The position numbers and the translations under genes were made by a program. Below are positions 28,023 to 37,418 of a stretch of 64,000 nucleotides of DNA, piece by piece; within the stretch, counting starts at the first letter, position 1; every line of letters begins with the position of its first letter. The stretch lies in contig NZ_JABAII010000001.1 in the NCBI RefSeq assembly GCF_012641405.1, positions 62,001 through 126,000 on the forward strand, written 5' to 3'. A model generated the notes under the pieces. That model searched no databases. It was not told where the DNA came from and saw only the letters and a program-made list of their open reading frames with translations. The DNA comes from Rhizobium sp. P40RR-XXII (GTDB taxonomy: Bacteria; Pseudomonadota; Alphaproteobacteria; Rhizobiales; Rhizobiaceae).

Positions 28023-28309
28023 AGAAAAGCCCCTCACCCTAGCCCTCTCCCCGCAGGCGGGGAGAGGGGACGATCTTTCAGTTCGCGATCCCTGGCTTTC
28101 CATGAAGTCGTTGAGGGCATACCCCCCTCTGTCAGCTTTGCTGACATCTCCCTCACGAGGGGGGAGATTGGTAACTCGCGGCTATTTTTCGCTATCAACG
28201 GACATCGAATCTGCAGACGGTACAGTTATTCGTTTCCCGAAGCGGTGCGAAACGCACTCAACGATCTCCCCCCTTGTGGGGGAGATGTCACGAAGTGACA
28301 GAGGGGGGC
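28023..28309. repeat. Mosaic palindromic repeat block inside the fucose-type operon
   Basis: The gap between the mutarotase and the Gfo/Idh gene holds two repeat types. A short element at 28029-28070 carries a perfect 12-bp stem (28043-28054 with 28057-28068, loop AG); near-identical units recur at about 53714-53753 and 61770-61811. The second is an inverted pair of roughly 46-bp units at 28120-28170 and 28263-28308, the same pair as at 15738-15928. The block probably folds strongly in RNA and could attenuate or process the operon transcript. Confidence 0.85.
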
Positions 28310-28355
28310 ATCTAGCTTCAACAAACTCCAAAGCTGATGCTTCGGGAGTACTTCA

Positions 28356-29429
28356 ATGACCTTCGATCCCCAATCCCTCCGCCAATGGCGGCCGAAGCCG
28401 TCGAATCCGCGTCCAATCGTTATCTTCGGCGCCGGTAGCATCGTCGGCGATGCGCATTTGCCGGCGTACAAGCAGGGCGGCTTTCCGGTCGCTGGTCTCT
28501 ACGATCCCAACGTCGAGAAAGCGGCGGCGCTTGCCGCGCAATGGGGCATTCGCGCTCTCGTCTCCGAGGCAGAGGCGCTTGCCGTCGAAGGCGCTATTTT
28601 CGATCTAGCAACGCCGCCGGCCGCGCATGCGACGATCCTTTCGAAATTGCCGCACGGCTCCTTCGCGTTGATCCAGAAGCCGATGGGCAGCGATCTTGCC
28701 GGCGGCTCCGAAATTCTGCGGGTTTGCCGCGAACGCGACATCAAGGCGGCCGTCAATTTCCAGCTTCGGTTCGCGCCGATGATGCTGGCGCTCTATGATG
28801 CCGTGAAGAAGGGTTATCTTGGCGAGGTCGTCGATTTCGATGCCTGGCTGGCGCTCGCCACGCCCTGGGGCCTTTGGCCGTTCCTTAAGGGTCTGCCGCG
28901 GATCGAGATTGCCATGCACTCGATCCACTATCTCGATTTCATTCGCGGGCTGCTCGGCAATCCTCAAGGGATCCATGCCAAGACCATCGGCCATCCCAAC
29001 CATGATGTCGCGCAGACGCGGACGGCCGCGATCCTCGACTATGGCGACAAGGTCCGCTGCGTGCTCTCGGTCAATCATGACCATGATTTCGGCCGCAAGT
29101 TCCAGGCCTGCGAGTTTCGCATTTCAGGCACCAAGGGTGCGGCCTACATCAAGCTTGGCGTCAATCTCGACTATCCGCGCGGCGAGCCGGACGAGCTATG
29201 GATCCGCCCCGCCGATGGCAGCGATTGGGTCGAGGTCAAGCTGGAAGGGGCCTGGTTCCCGGACGCTTTCGTCAATCGCATGGCCAACCTGCAGCGCTTC
29301 GCATCTGGCGAAGATCAGGAGCTGATCGGCTCGGTCGAGGATGCCTGGCAGACCATGGCTCTCGTCGAGGCCGCCTATCAGTCGAGCGCCGCGCCGGCGA
29401 CGCCGATTGCTGAACTTCCAAAGGCTTGA
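28356..29429 (+). CDS. Gfo/Idh/MocA-family oxidoreductase
   Basis: A 357-aa NAD(P)-dependent oxidoreductase. The Rossmann segment is IVIFGAGSIVGDAHLPAY near residues 21-38; the usual EKP motif reads QKPMG; the C-terminal domain has the HSIHYLDFIRGLLG helix. It would oxidise a sugar or sugar derivative. In this cluster it is a candidate for the first dehydrogenation (sugar to lactone). It follows the repeat block and is 3 bp upstream of the MaoC gene. Confidence 0.8.
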   Translation: MTFDPQSLRQWRPKPSNPRPIVIFGAGSIVGDAHLPAYKQGGFPVAGLYDPNVEKAAALAAQWGIRALVSEAEALAVEGAIFDLATPPAAHATILSKLPHGSFALIQKPMGSDLAGGSEILRVCRERDIKAAVNFQLRFAPMMLALYDAVKKGYLGEVVDFDAWLALATPWGLWPFLKGLPRIEIAMHSIHYLDFIRGLLGNPQGIHAKTIGHPNHDVAQTRTAAILDYGDKVRCVLSVNHDHDFGRKFQACEFRISGTKGAAYIKLGVNLDYPRGEPDELWIRPADGSDWVEVKLEGAWFPDAFVNRMANLQRFASGEDQELIGSVEDAWQTMALVEAAYQSSAAPATPIAELPKA

Positions 29430-29432
29430 GGA

Positions 29433-29894
29433 ATGGCAGAACAAACCCTCTACTTCGAAGACTACGAACTTGGCCATGTCCGATTGACGACCGGACGGAC
29501 GATCACCGAGACCGATTTCGTCGTCCATGCCGGCCATACCGGCGATTTCTTCCCGCATCACATGGATGCGGAATTCGCCAAGACCTTGCCCGGCGGCCAG
29601 CGCATCGCACACGGCACGATGATCTTTGCGATCGGTGTCGGTCTCACGGCATCACTCGTCAATCCCGTCGCCTTTTCCTATGGCTATGATCGGCTCCGCT
29701 TCGTTCGTCCGGTGCATATCGGCGATACGATCCGCACCCGCGTTACCATTTCGGCGAAAGAGGACGATCCGAAGCGGCCGGCGGCCGGTCGCGTCACCGA
29801 GCGCTGCGAGGTGCTGAACCAGCGCGACGAAGTCGTGCTGGCCGCCGATCACATCCTGGTCGTCGAGCGCAAACCGGCGGCGGAGAAGGTATGA
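29433..29894 (+). CDS. MaoC-family dehydratase (intact hydratase motif)
   Basis: A 153-aa hot-dog-fold hydratase/dehydratase. The catalytic motif GDFFPHHMD keeps Asp and the His five residues later, unlike its paralogue at 19728. GGQRIAHGTMIFAIGVGL is the family's central helix region, and FSYGYDRLRFVRPVHIGDTI matches the paralogue. Such enzymes hydrate enoyl-CoA or mesaconyl-type thioesters, which fits the CoA-transferase of the island. It overlaps the next gene (ATGA), indicating translational coupling. Confidence 0.85.
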   Translation: MAEQTLYFEDYELGHVRLTTGRTITETDFVVHAGHTGDFFPHHMDAEFAKTLPGGQRIAHGTMIFAIGVGLTASLVNPVAFSYGYDRLRFVRPVHIGDTIRTRVTISAKEDDPKRPAAGRVTERCEVLNQRDEVVLAADHILVVERKPAAEKV

Positions 29895-31024
29895 TGGTGA
29901 AGCTAAAGGGGATGACCTGGTCGCATCCGCGCGGCTATGATCCGATGCTCGCTTGTTCCAAAGAGTGGCAGGAAAGGACCGGCGTCGAGATTAGCTGGGA
30001 AAAGCGGTCGCTGCAGGATTTCGAGACCTTTCCGGTGGAAGAACTTGCCGCCCAATACGATCTCATCGTCATCGATCACCCGCATGTCGGCCAGATCACG
30101 CGCGAAAACTGCCTGCTGCCGCTCGACGATGCGGCTCATTCGGAGGAAATCGCCGCGATCGCCGCCGGCACCGTCGGGCGCTCCTATCCGAGCTACAATT
30201 GGCAGGGACGCCAGTGGGCCTTTCCGCTCGATGCGGCGACGCAGGTGCAAGCCTACCGGCCGGATCGCCTGAGCGCGCCGGTCAGGGATCTTGCCGAGTT
30301 CGTGACGCTCGCCCAGGAAGGTAGGGCGATCCTGCCGATGCGGCCGCCGCATTCGCTGATGACCTTCATCTCGCTGGCGGCGCATCTCGGCACGCCCTGC
30401 AGCATCGAGGGACCAGACTTCATCGCGAAAGCCGATGGTGAAGCGGTGCTCGACTGGATGGCGCGGATCGTCGCCGGGATGGATATCGGCTGCTACGAGA
30501 TGGACCCGATCGCGGTGTTCGACCTGATGAGCCAGGTCGACAGTCCCTATGTGGCGACGCCCTTCATTTACGGTTACGTCAATTATTCCTTTGCCGGTTT
30601 CAGGCCGGCACGGATCGCCTTTGCGGATATGCCCGTCATCGACGGCCGCGCGCCGAATGGCTCGGCGCTTGGCGGTACGGGCATTGCCGTCTCGGCGCAC
30701 ACGCAAGCTCCCGAGGAGGCGAAGGCTTTCGCGCGCTGGATCGCCAGCGGCCCGGTGCAGGCCGGCATTTATGCAGGCGGGAACGGTCAGCCGGGTCACG
30801 CCGATGCCTGGGTCAGCGATGCGGTCAATGCGCTGGCGCTCGATTTTTACCGCAATACGCGTGCGACTCTGGATGGCGCCTATGTGCGGCCGCGGCATGA
30901 CGGCTACATGGCATTTCAAAGCGATACATCCGAGATGATTAGCAATGGACTGCGAACCGGCGAAAGACATACAGTCCTCATCGACAAGCTGAACCGCCGC
31001 TTCGCGCAGTCCTTCGACGTTTGA
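29891..31024 (+). CDS. Extracellular solute-binding-like protein without signal peptide
   Basis: A 377-aa protein with the fold pattern of family-1 ABC solute-binding proteins: an N-terminal lobe, an IVIDHPHVGQITRENCLLPLD segment, and a late GGTGIAVSAHTQAPEEAKAFARW helix. It has no signal peptide or lipobox: the N-terminus MMVKLKGMTWSHPRGYDP enters the mature domain directly. It overlaps the MaoC stop codon by 4 bp. It is probably cytoplasmic and could bind a pathway metabolite or assist an enzyme. A mis-assigned start can be excluded because the upstream sequence is the MaoC gene in another frame. Confidence 0.75.
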   Translation: MMVKLKGMTWSHPRGYDPMLACSKEWQERTGVEISWEKRSLQDFETFPVEELAAQYDLIVIDHPHVGQITRENCLLPLDDAAHSEEIAAIAAGTVGRSYPSYNWQGRQWAFPLDAATQVQAYRPDRLSAPVRDLAEFVTLAQEGRAILPMRPPHSLMTFISLAAHLGTPCSIEGPDFIAKADGEAVLDWMARIVAGMDIGCYEMDPIAVFDLMSQVDSPYVATPFIYGYVNYSFAGFRPARIAFADMPVIDGRAPNGSALGGTGIAVSAHTQAPEEAKAFARWIASGPVQAGIYAGGNGQPGHADAWVSDAVNALALDFYRNTRATLDGAYVRPRHDGYMAFQSDTSEMISNGLRTGERHTVLIDKLNRRFAQSFDV

Positions 31025-31130
31025 TGGATGGCTGGGCCAACCGATTGTTATTGCATGATCTTATCCAGGCTATCGGCCGTGGGCCCGGCGGAATGGGTGA
31101 GATCATAGTTCCGAGGAAAGGATTAGGATT

Positions 31131-31862
31131 ATGGGTCACGGGTTGGAAGGCAAGAAGGTCGTCATCACGGCGGCGGGGCAGGGCATCGGCCGGGCTTCGG
31201 CGGAGCGCTTCATCTCGCTCGGCGCGCATGTCTACGCCACCGACATCAACGAGCAGACGCTTTCAACGCTGGAAGGCGCCAGCAAGCATGTGCTGAACGT
31301 GCTCGACAGCGCCGCCGTCAAGGCCTACGCGGAAGAGATTGGCCCGATCGATGTGCTCTTCAACTGCGCCGGCTTCGTCCATGCCGGAACCATCCTCGAC
31401 TGCGACGAGAAGGATTGGGATTTCTCCTTCAACCTCAATGCAAAGGCGATGTACACGACCTGCCGGACCTTCCTGCCCGGCATGCTGGAAAAGGGCAAGG
31501 GCTCGATCGTCAACATGGCTTCGGTCGCTTCCAGCGTGAAGGGCGTGCCGAACCGCTTCGCCTATTGCGCCTCCAAGGCGGCCGTCATCGGACTTACCAA
31601 GTCGATCGCTGCCGATTTTGTTTCCAAGGGCATCCGAGCCAACGCCATATGCCCCGGCACGGTCGACAGCCCCTCGCTGCATGAGCGGCTGCGGGCAACC
31701 GGCGACTACGACAAGGCGATGAAGGATTTCATCGCCCGCCAGCCGATGGGCCGCATCGCGACTGCGGAAGAGATTGCCGCGCTGGTGACCTATCTGGCCG
31801 GCGACGAAGCGGGCTTCACGACCGGCCAGACTCACGTCGTCGACGGCGGCTGGACAGGCTGA
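31131..31862 (+). CDS. Short-chain dehydrogenase (2-keto-3-deoxy-L-fuconate dehydrogenase / DHRS6-like)
   Basis: A 243-aa SDR. The cofactor motif TAAGQGIG is at residues 13-20, and Ser131/Ser134-Tyr145-Lys149 form the active site (AYCASK). The body is strikingly like animal DHRS6/BDH2 (LDCDEKDWDFSFNLN, ASVASSVKGV, CPGTVDSPSLHERL) and like bacterial 2-keto-3-deoxy-L-fuconate dehydrogenases. It would oxidise the 2-keto-3-deoxy acid made by the dehydratase. GGATTAGGA precedes the start. It closes the plus-strand catabolic operon, about 100 bp after the solute-binding-like gene. Confidence 0.85.
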   Translation: MGHGLEGKKVVITAAGQGIGRASAERFISLGAHVYATDINEQTLSTLEGASKHVLNVLDSAAVKAYAEEIGPIDVLFNCAGFVHAGTILDCDEKDWDFSFNLNAKAMYTTCRTFLPGMLEKGKGSIVNMASVASSVKGVPNRFAYCASKAAVIGLTKSIAADFVSKGIRANAICPGTVDSPSLHERLRATGDYDKAMKDFIARQPMGRIATAEEIAALVTYLAGDEAGFTTGQTHVVDGGWTG

Positions 31863-31968
31863 GGCTTCATTTTCGCAATCGGGGGCTTCGTGTTGCGAGG
31901 CCTCCTTTTATTTGCCACTCTCGTTTGCGAATCGGTTTGTAACGGCGATTTGCGATCAGGAGAGCGGC

Positions 31969-32643
31969 ATGGATGCGAACGAACTTATGCATCGTTCCAG
32001 AGGTCTCGTGCTGTGGCGCAAGCACCATGTCATCCTGATTTCCGTGCTTGCCGGTATTGCCGTCTTCCTGCTTCTGACATCACGTGATCTCAATGCCGGC
32101 AACCTGCTGATTGCCTGGGATACGACCGCCGTCGTCTTCATCGTCTACAGCCTCTATCGGATGCTGACAGCCAATGCGCTTCGCATCCGCAAGCGCTCGG
32201 CCGACCTCGATTTTTCGGATGGCTTGCTGCTGTTCCTGTCGATCGCGGCGGCGATCGCCAGCGTCGGCGGCATTGCGCTCGATCTCATCGGCATCAAGGA
32301 CGCATCGCCCGAAATCGCCTTCATCCGCGTGATGACGGCGATCGTGACGATCCTGATTTCATGGACATTCCTGCACACCCTGTTCACCATCCACTATGCG
32401 CATAAATTTTATAGTAGTCCGGGCAAGGGGCAGGGGCTCAAATTCGCCGAACCGGTGGAAGAGCCGATCTATTGGGATTTCCTCTATTTCTCCTTCACCA
32501 TCGGCGTTGCAGCGCAGACGGCCGATATCGGCGTTTCCACGGTCGGCATGCGTAAGCTGGTGCTGCTGCATGCCATCCTGTCGTTCCTGTTCAACACGAC
32601 CATCCTGGCGCTCGCGATAAACGTGGGGGCGAGCCTGATTTAG
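31969..32643 (+). CDS. DUF1345 family membrane protein
   Basis: Polytopic membrane protein of 224 aa with five to six hydrophobic segments and the DUF1345 pattern (FSDGLLLFLSIAAAIAS, EPIYWDFLYFSFTIGVAAQTAD and a final LLHAILSFLFNTTILALAIN). Function is unknown; the family is widespread in bacteria. AGGAGAG just upstream supports the ATG at 31969 rather than 31912. It is probably a single-gene unit. Confidence 0.8.
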   Translation: MDANELMHRSRGLVLWRKHHVILISVLAGIAVFLLLTSRDLNAGNLLIAWDTTAVVFIVYSLYRMLTANALRIRKRSADLDFSDGLLLFLSIAAAIASVGGIALDLIGIKDASPEIAFIRVMTAIVTILISWTFLHTLFTIHYAHKFYSSPGKGQGLKFAEPVEEPIYWDFLYFSFTIGVAAQTADIGVSTVGMRKLVLLHAILSFLFNTTILALAINVGASLI

Positions 32644-32675
32644 GCCCGCCCCGAAGGTTGTGACGGCCGATATCG

Positions 32676-32849
32676 TCAGACGACGGCGTTGCCGGCCATA
32701 ACGGCCAGGATCAGGAACACCAGGAAGATGATCAGGAAGATAGCGAAGAGAACGCGCGCAATGGTTGCGGTTGCCGCCGATACTCCTGAGAAGCCGAAAA
32801 AGCCGCTGATCAGCGAAATCACAAAGAAAATGAGAGCCCATTTCAGCAT
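32676..32849 (-). CDS. Small membrane protein, DUF1328/YtjA family
   Basis: A 57-aa protein beginning [17 protein letters not shown] with two hydrophobic helices and the family pattern [29 protein letters not shown]1328 (YtjA) proteins are small inner-membrane proteins of unknown role, often stress-induced. GAGGAG precedes the start. Convergent with the DUF1345 gene. Confidence 0.85.
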   Translation of the reverse strand: MLKWALIFFVISLISGFFGFSGVSAATATIARVLFAIFLIIFLVFLILAVMAGNAVV

Positions 32850-33011
32850 TAGCAATCTCCTCTGCGTTGTACCTCTTAAAGACGCCGGAGGAGGGTAAAT
32901 TGTTCCGAAGGCGTTTCGGTTAAAGGCACATGGTTGTCTTCGGCGGGGGGTACAGCGTTGCCCCAAACTCAAGAGAGCTGGTTTGACCGAGAGTCTTATC
33001 TCAGCCGCCTC

Positions 33012-34439
33012 TCACCCATGATTGATCATCACATGCCGCACAGCCGTGTAGTCTTCGATAGCGTAGACTGACATATCCTTGCCGTAGCCGGATTGCTTCA
33101 GGCCGCCATGCGGCATTTCGTTGACCAGCATGAAATGGGTGTTGATCCAGGTGCAGCCATATTGCAGCCGTGCGGCCGTCTGCATGCCGCGGCTGATGTC
33201 CTTGGTCCAGACTGAGGAGGCGAGGCCATAGTCGCTGTCGTTGGCCCAGGCGACGGCATCATCGGCATTGGTGAAGCGCGTCACCGAGATGACAGGGCCG
33301 AAGACCTCGCGGCGGACGATCTCGTCATCCTGCGTGGCGCCGGCGACGACCGTCGGCGCGTAGAAGAAGCCGTGGTCGCCGGAGATCCTGCCGCCGGTGG
33401 TGATCTCCATGTGCTTGTGTTCGGCGGCGCGGGTGACGAAGCTCTCGACGCGGTCGCGCTGACGCTTGGAGATCAGCGGGCCGATTTCGTTTTCCGTGTC
33501 GTCGGCCTGGTTGAACTTGATGCTGGAGACTGCCGAAGTGAGGTCGGCGACGAAATTGTCGTAGACCTTGGCGTCGGCATAGATGCGGCAGGCGGCGGTG
33601 CAGTCCTGGCCGGCATTGTAATAGCCGAAGGTGCGGATGCCGGCGACGACGGCGTCGATATCGGCGTCGTCGAAGATGATGACGGGCGCCTTGCCGCCAA
33701 GTTCGAGATGGGTACGCTTCACCGTTTTGGCGGCGGCCTGAAGCACCTTCTTGCCGGTGGCGACGTCGCCGGTGATCGAGACCATGCCGATCTTCGAGTG
33801 GTTGATCAGCGCATTGCCGACGCTTTCGCCACGTCCGAGGATGACGTTGACGACGCCCTCAGGAAGGATATCCGAAAGCAGCTTCGCCATCTTCAGCGCC
33901 GTCAGCGGCGTCTGCTCGGAAGGCTTGAAGACGACGGTGTTGCCGCCGGCAATGGCCGGTGCCAGCTTCCAGGCCATCATCATCAGCGGATAGTTCCAGG
34001 GTGCGATCGAGCCGACGATGCCGATCGGGTCACGGCGGATCATCGAGGTGTGGCCGGGGAGATACTCACCGGCGACAGGGCCGTGCAGGTTGCGCACCGC
34101 GCCGGCGAAGAAACGATAGCAGTCGACGATCGCCGGAATTTCGTCATTGAGCACGGCGTTGATCGGCTTGCCGCAGTTCAGCGCCTCCAGCGCTGCGAAA
34201 CCTTCGGCATCTCGCTCGATGGCGTCGGCGATTTTGAGGAGATAGGCCGAGCGCTGGCTCGGGGTCGTCTGCGACCAGCTCGTGAAAGCCTTTTCGGCGG
34301 CGTCGACGGCGGCATCGATCTGGCCGAGTGACGCCTCAGGCAGGTTGAGTACGGTCTCGCCCGTCTTCGGGTTCAGCACGCGCTCTTCCGTTTCCGTGCC
34401 GGCTTCGAAGCGGGAGCCGATCAGCATCTGGGTATCCAT
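33012..34439 (-). CDS. patD: Gamma-aminobutyraldehyde dehydrogenase (PatD/YdcW)
   Basis: NAD-dependent aldehyde dehydrogenase of 475 aa from the ATG at 34439. Catalytic Cys280 is in [10 protein letters not shown], Glu246 in LELGGK and the cofactor motif is [14 protein letters not shown]. Length and the C-terminal [15 protein letters not shown] match PatD, which oxidises 4-aminobutanal to GABA in putrescine breakdown. It is the last gene of a ydcSTUV-type transporter operon, the same order as ydcSTUVW of E. coli, which strengthens the assignment. Confidence 0.9.
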   Translation of the reverse strand: MDTQMLIGSRFEAGTETEERVLNPKTGETVLNLPEASLGQIDAAVDAAEKAFTSWSQTTPSQRSAYLLKIADAIERDAEGFAALEALNCGKPINAVLNDEIPAIVDCYRFFAGAVRNLHGPVAGEYLPGHTSMIRRDPIGIVGSIAPWNYPLMMMAWKLAPAIAGGNTVVFKPSEQTPLTALKMAKLLSDILPEGVVNVILGRGESVGNALINHSKIGMVSITGDVATGKKVLQAAAKTVKRTHLELGGKAPVIIFDDADIDAVVAGIRTFGYYNAGQDCTAACRIYADAKVYDNFVADLTSAVSSIKFNQADDTENEIGPLISKRQRDRVESFVTRAAEHKHMEITTGGRISGDHGFFYAPTVVAGATQDDEIVRREVFGPVISVTRFTNADDAVAWANDSDYGLASSVWTKDISRGMQTAARLQYGCTWINTHFMLVNEMPHGGLKQSGYGKDMSVYAIEDYTAVRHVMINHG

Positions 34440-34452
34440 ATTTTTCTCCCTT

Positions 34453-35268
34453 TCATTTGCCGCCGCCGGCGATCTGGTCGCCGTCGCGGGTAAGATAGTA
34501 GGCTGCCAGGATCGGCAGGAAGGTGACAAGCACGACGACCATGGCGACGACATTGGTCACGGGTCGCTGGCGCGGGCGGATCAGTTCCTCCAGCATCCAG
34601 ATTGGCAAGGTCATCTGCTGACCGCCGGTAAACGTGGTGACGATGACTTCGTCGAAGGACAGCGCGAAGGCGAGCATGCCGCCGGCGAGCAGCGCCGTGC
34701 CGATATTCGGCAGGACGACATGGCGGAAGGTCTGGAAACCGTCGGCGCCAAGATCCATCGACGCCTCGATCAGCGAGCCGGAGTTGCGGCGGAAACGGGC
34801 GACGGCATTGTTATAAACAACGACGACGCAGAAGGTGGCATGGCCGAGAACGATCGTCCAGACCGAGAAGGGGATATCGAACAGGCTGAAGGCGGAGCGC
34901 AGTGCGATGCCGGTGATGATGCCGGGAAGCGCGATCGGCAAAATGACCAGCAGTGAGATCGCCTCGCGGCCGAAGAACTTGGTCTGGCTGACGGCGGCGG
35001 CGCAGAGCGTACCGAGCAGCAAGGCGACGATGGTTGCGATGGTCGCGACCTGAACCGACAGCGCCAGCGCCGACCAGACATCCGGCCTGTTCCAGGCAAT
35101 GCCGAACCATTGCAGGGTGAGCCCTGGCGGCGGCCACTGATAGCTCTTTTCCTCCGTCGTGAAGGCATAAACGAAGATCAGAAGGATCGGCAGATGCAGG
35201 AAGAGCAGGCCACCGGCTGCTGCGATCTTCAAGGGGAGGGAGGCGCGTTGGCCACGATCAGAGCGCAT
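34453..35268 (-). CDS. ydcV: ABC transporter permease 2 (YdcV/PotC type)
   Basis: A 271-aa inner-membrane permease of the polyamine/opine PotC type with the EAA motif [20 protein letters not shown]. The ATG at 35268 is used because the longer frame (to 35379) would overlap the upstream permease by over 100 bp; this start overlaps it by 11 bp. It pairs with YdcU as the channel of a putrescine- or GABA-related importer. Confidence 0.85.
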   Translation of the reverse strand: MRSDRGQRASLPLKIAAAGGLLFLHLPILLIFVYAFTTEEKSYQWPPPGLTLQWFGIAWNRPDVWSALALSVQVATIATIVALLLGTLCAAAVSQTKFFGREAISLLVILPIALPGIITGIALRSAFSLFDIPFSVWTIVLGHATFCVVVVYNNAVARFRRNSGSLIEASMDLGADGFQTFRHVVLPNIGTALLAGGMLAFALSFDEVIVTTFTGGQQMTLPIWMLEELIRPRQRPVTNVVAMVVVLVTFLPILAAYYLTRDGDQIAGGGK

Positions 35269-36232
35269 CGAAGGCTCCCTGCTTTTTGGCGATCCAGAGA
35301 TAGATCGCCATGATGACGATCGGCACGACCGAGAAGGCGGCGGCGAGCGGCACGTTGCCGGCGGTTCCTTGTTGCGCATAGACGGCCTGGCCGATGAAGA
35401 GGCGCGAGGAGCCGATGATCTGCGGAATGATGTAATCGCCCAATGTCAGCGAGAAGGTGAAGATGGAACCGGCGACGACACCCGGCAGAGCGAGCGGCAG
35501 CAGCACCGTGCGCAAGGTCTGCTTCGGCGTCGCGCCGAGGTCGGACGAGGCTTCCAGCAAGTTCGCCGGCACGCGCTCGAGAGCGGCCTGCGTCGGCAAG
35601 ATCATGTAGGGCAGCCAGATATAGACGAAGACGAGGAAGGTGCCGATGTAGCTGACCGACAGCGAATTGCCGCCGATAATGGGCAAAGCGAGCACGCCGT
35701 CGAGCAGCCAGCCGAGATGCAGCTTGTCGAAGATCCAGGTGAGGATGCCTTCCTTGGCGAGGATCAGCTTCCAGGCATAGACCTTCACCAGATAGCTCGA
35801 CCAGAGCGGCAGCATGACGCCGAGATAGAACAGCGCCTTCCATTTGCCCTGCGCATGGCGCGCGGCAAAATAGGCGATCGGGAAGGCGACGAAGGCGGAG
35901 GCCAGCGTGACGAGGGCGGCCATAACCACCGTGCGCACGATGATGTCAAAATTAGCTGTGTTCAACAGCTGGGCATAGGTCGAGAGGGTGAACTCGTAGT
36001 TCACCATTCCCGAGAAGTCGTCGATCGAGAAGAAGCTCTGCAGCAAAAGCGCGATCAGCGAGCCGATATAGATGATGCCGAGCCAGAGGAGCGGCGGCGT
36101 CAGCATCAGGAACAGCAGCAGCTTCGGACGTCGCCAGAAGAGATCGGAGAGGCGGCCGAAGACGCCGCCGCGGCGCGGCAGGATCGAGGCCGGCGCTTGG
36201 CTCGACGAGGCGGGGAAGGCGGCGGCGTTCAT
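35258..36232 (-). CDS. ydcU: ABC transporter permease 1 (YdcU/PotB type)
   Basis: A 324-aa inner-membrane permease of the PotB type. A Pro/Arg-rich cytoplasmic N-terminus of about 35 residues precedes six hydrophobic segments; the EAA motif is [20 protein letters not shown]. It overlaps the ATPase stop by 4 bp and the next permease by 11 bp, so the operon is translated as a coupled unit. Confidence 0.88.
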   Translation of the reverse strand: MNAAAFPASSSQAPASILPRRGGVFGRLSDLFWRRPKLLLFLMLTPPLLWLGIIYIGSLIALLLQSFFSIDDFSGMVNYEFTLSTYAQLLNTANFDIIVRTVVMAALVTLASAFVAFPIAYFAARHAQGKWKALFYLGVMLPLWSSYLVKVYAWKLILAKEGILTWIFDKLHLGWLLDGVLALPIIGGNSLSVSYIGTFLVFVYIWLPYMILPTQAALERVPANLLEASSDLGATPKQTLRTVLLPLALPGVVAGSIFTFSLTLGDYIIPQIIGSSRLFIGQAVYAQQGTAGNVPLAAAFSVVPIVIMAIYLWIAKKQGAFDAL

Positions 36233-37215
36233 GCGGCGTCATCCATGTAATGAACGTCCGCCGGCAGCCAGGCGAGGCGGATGGCGGCACCGGTATCCGG
36301 GGCCGACTGGCCGGCCGGCACCGTCACATGCAGGCGTGCGCCATTCGCCTCGACCGAGAGGCGGGTAGCGGCACCGAGAAAGCTCGTCGCTTTCACGGTC
36401 GCCGCCACGCCGCTCTCCTCTGTCAACCGTATGGCTTCCGGGCGCAGGCTGGCCCAGCGCCGCTCGCCGCCGAGCGACGACATGACTTCCGGGGCAATGA
36501 CATTGGAGGAGCCGACGAAATCGGCGACGAAACGGGTCTTCGGCCGCTGATAGATATCGTGCGGCGTGCCATGTTGCACGATGCGGCCATCGTTGAAGAC
36601 GGCGACGCGGTCGGCCATCGAAAGCGCTTCGCCCTGATCGTGGGTGACGAAGACGAAGGTGATGCCGAGCGCCCGCTGCAGGCTCTTCAGCTCTTCCTGC
36701 ATCTGCTCGCGCAGCTTCAGGTCCAGCGCGCCGAGCGGCTCGTCGAGCAGAAGAACTTTCGGCTTGTTGACCAGCGCCCGGGCGAGCGCCACGCGCTGGC
36801 GCTGGCCGCCGGAGAGCTGGCCGGGGCGGCGGGCGCCATAGTCAGGCAGTTTCACCAGTTCCAAGGCTTGTTCGGCGGCACGCAGCCGCTCGGCCTTGCC
36901 GACGCCCTTGACCATCAGCCCGTAGGCGACGTTGTCGAGGATGTTGAGATGCGGAAACAGGGCATAGTCCTGGAAGACCGTGTTGACGTTGCGCCGATAG
37001 GGCGGCACGCCTTCGGCGGTTTCGCCGAAGATCTCGATATGGCCGCCGGTCGGCTGTTCGAAGCCGGCAATCAATCTCAGGCAAGTGGTTTTGCCGGAAC
37101 CGGAAGGGCCGAGCATGGCGAAAAATTCGCCGGCCGCGATCTCCAGGTCGACGCGGTCCACAGCGCGGACTTGGCCGAAATGCCGCGACACCTGCTGGAA
37201 ACGAACGGCGCTCAT
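36229..37215 (-). CDS. ydcT: ABC transporter ATPase (YdcT/PotA type)
   Basis: A 328-aa ATP-binding subunit. Walker A GPSGSGKTT is at residues 36-44, LSGGQ at 134-138 and LLLDEP at 155-160; a C-terminal TOBE domain follows. Polyamine-importer ATPases of the PotA class have this GSGKTT variant. It is separated from the binding-protein gene by about 200 bp containing palindromic repeats. Confidence 0.9.
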   Translation of the reverse strand: MSAVRFQQVSRHFGQVRAVDRVDLEIAAGEFFAMLGPSGSGKTTCLRLIAGFEQPTGGHIEIFGETAEGVPPYRRNVNTVFQDYALFPHLNILDNVAYGLMVKGVGKAERLRAAEQALELVKLPDYGARRPGQLSGGQRQRVALARALVNKPKVLLLDEPLGALDLKLREQMQEELKSLQRALGITFVFVTHDQGEALSMADRVAVFNDGRIVQHGTPHDIYQRPKTRFVADFVGSSNVIAPEVMSSLGGERRWASLRPEAIRLTEESGVAATVKATSFLGAATRLSVEANGARLHVTVPAGQSAPDTGAAIRLAWLPADVHYMDDAA

Positions 37216-37241
37216 TGGTTTCTCCGAGTATGTTGTTTACT

Positions 37242-37410
37242 CCTTCTCCCCAGCGGGGAGAAGGTGACCCGGAGGGTCGGATGAGGGGGTGGGGCGGCAT
37301 AAGCAGTCCTTCGCTTTTCGCTCAGGACATTCGTCGCTTAACTCCTCATCCCCCTCATTTGCCCTCCTGAGTTTTCCGAAGGGCGGGCATCTTCTCCCCG
37401 AGGGGAGAAG
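37242..37410. repeat. Palindromic repeat block between ydcS and ydcT
   Basis: A 10-bp perfect stem CCTTCTCCCC (37242-37251) / GGGGAGAAGG (37255-37264) is followed by GACCCGGAGGGTC and GGATGAGGGGG. At the other end, a copy in opposite orientation has CTTCTCCCC/GGGGAGAAG (37391-37410) preceded by a CCCTCCTGAG-type segment also seen at about 53597. It resembles the second repeat family of this window and lies inside an operon. Confidence 0.8.
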
Positions 37411-37418
37411 AGTGAAGG

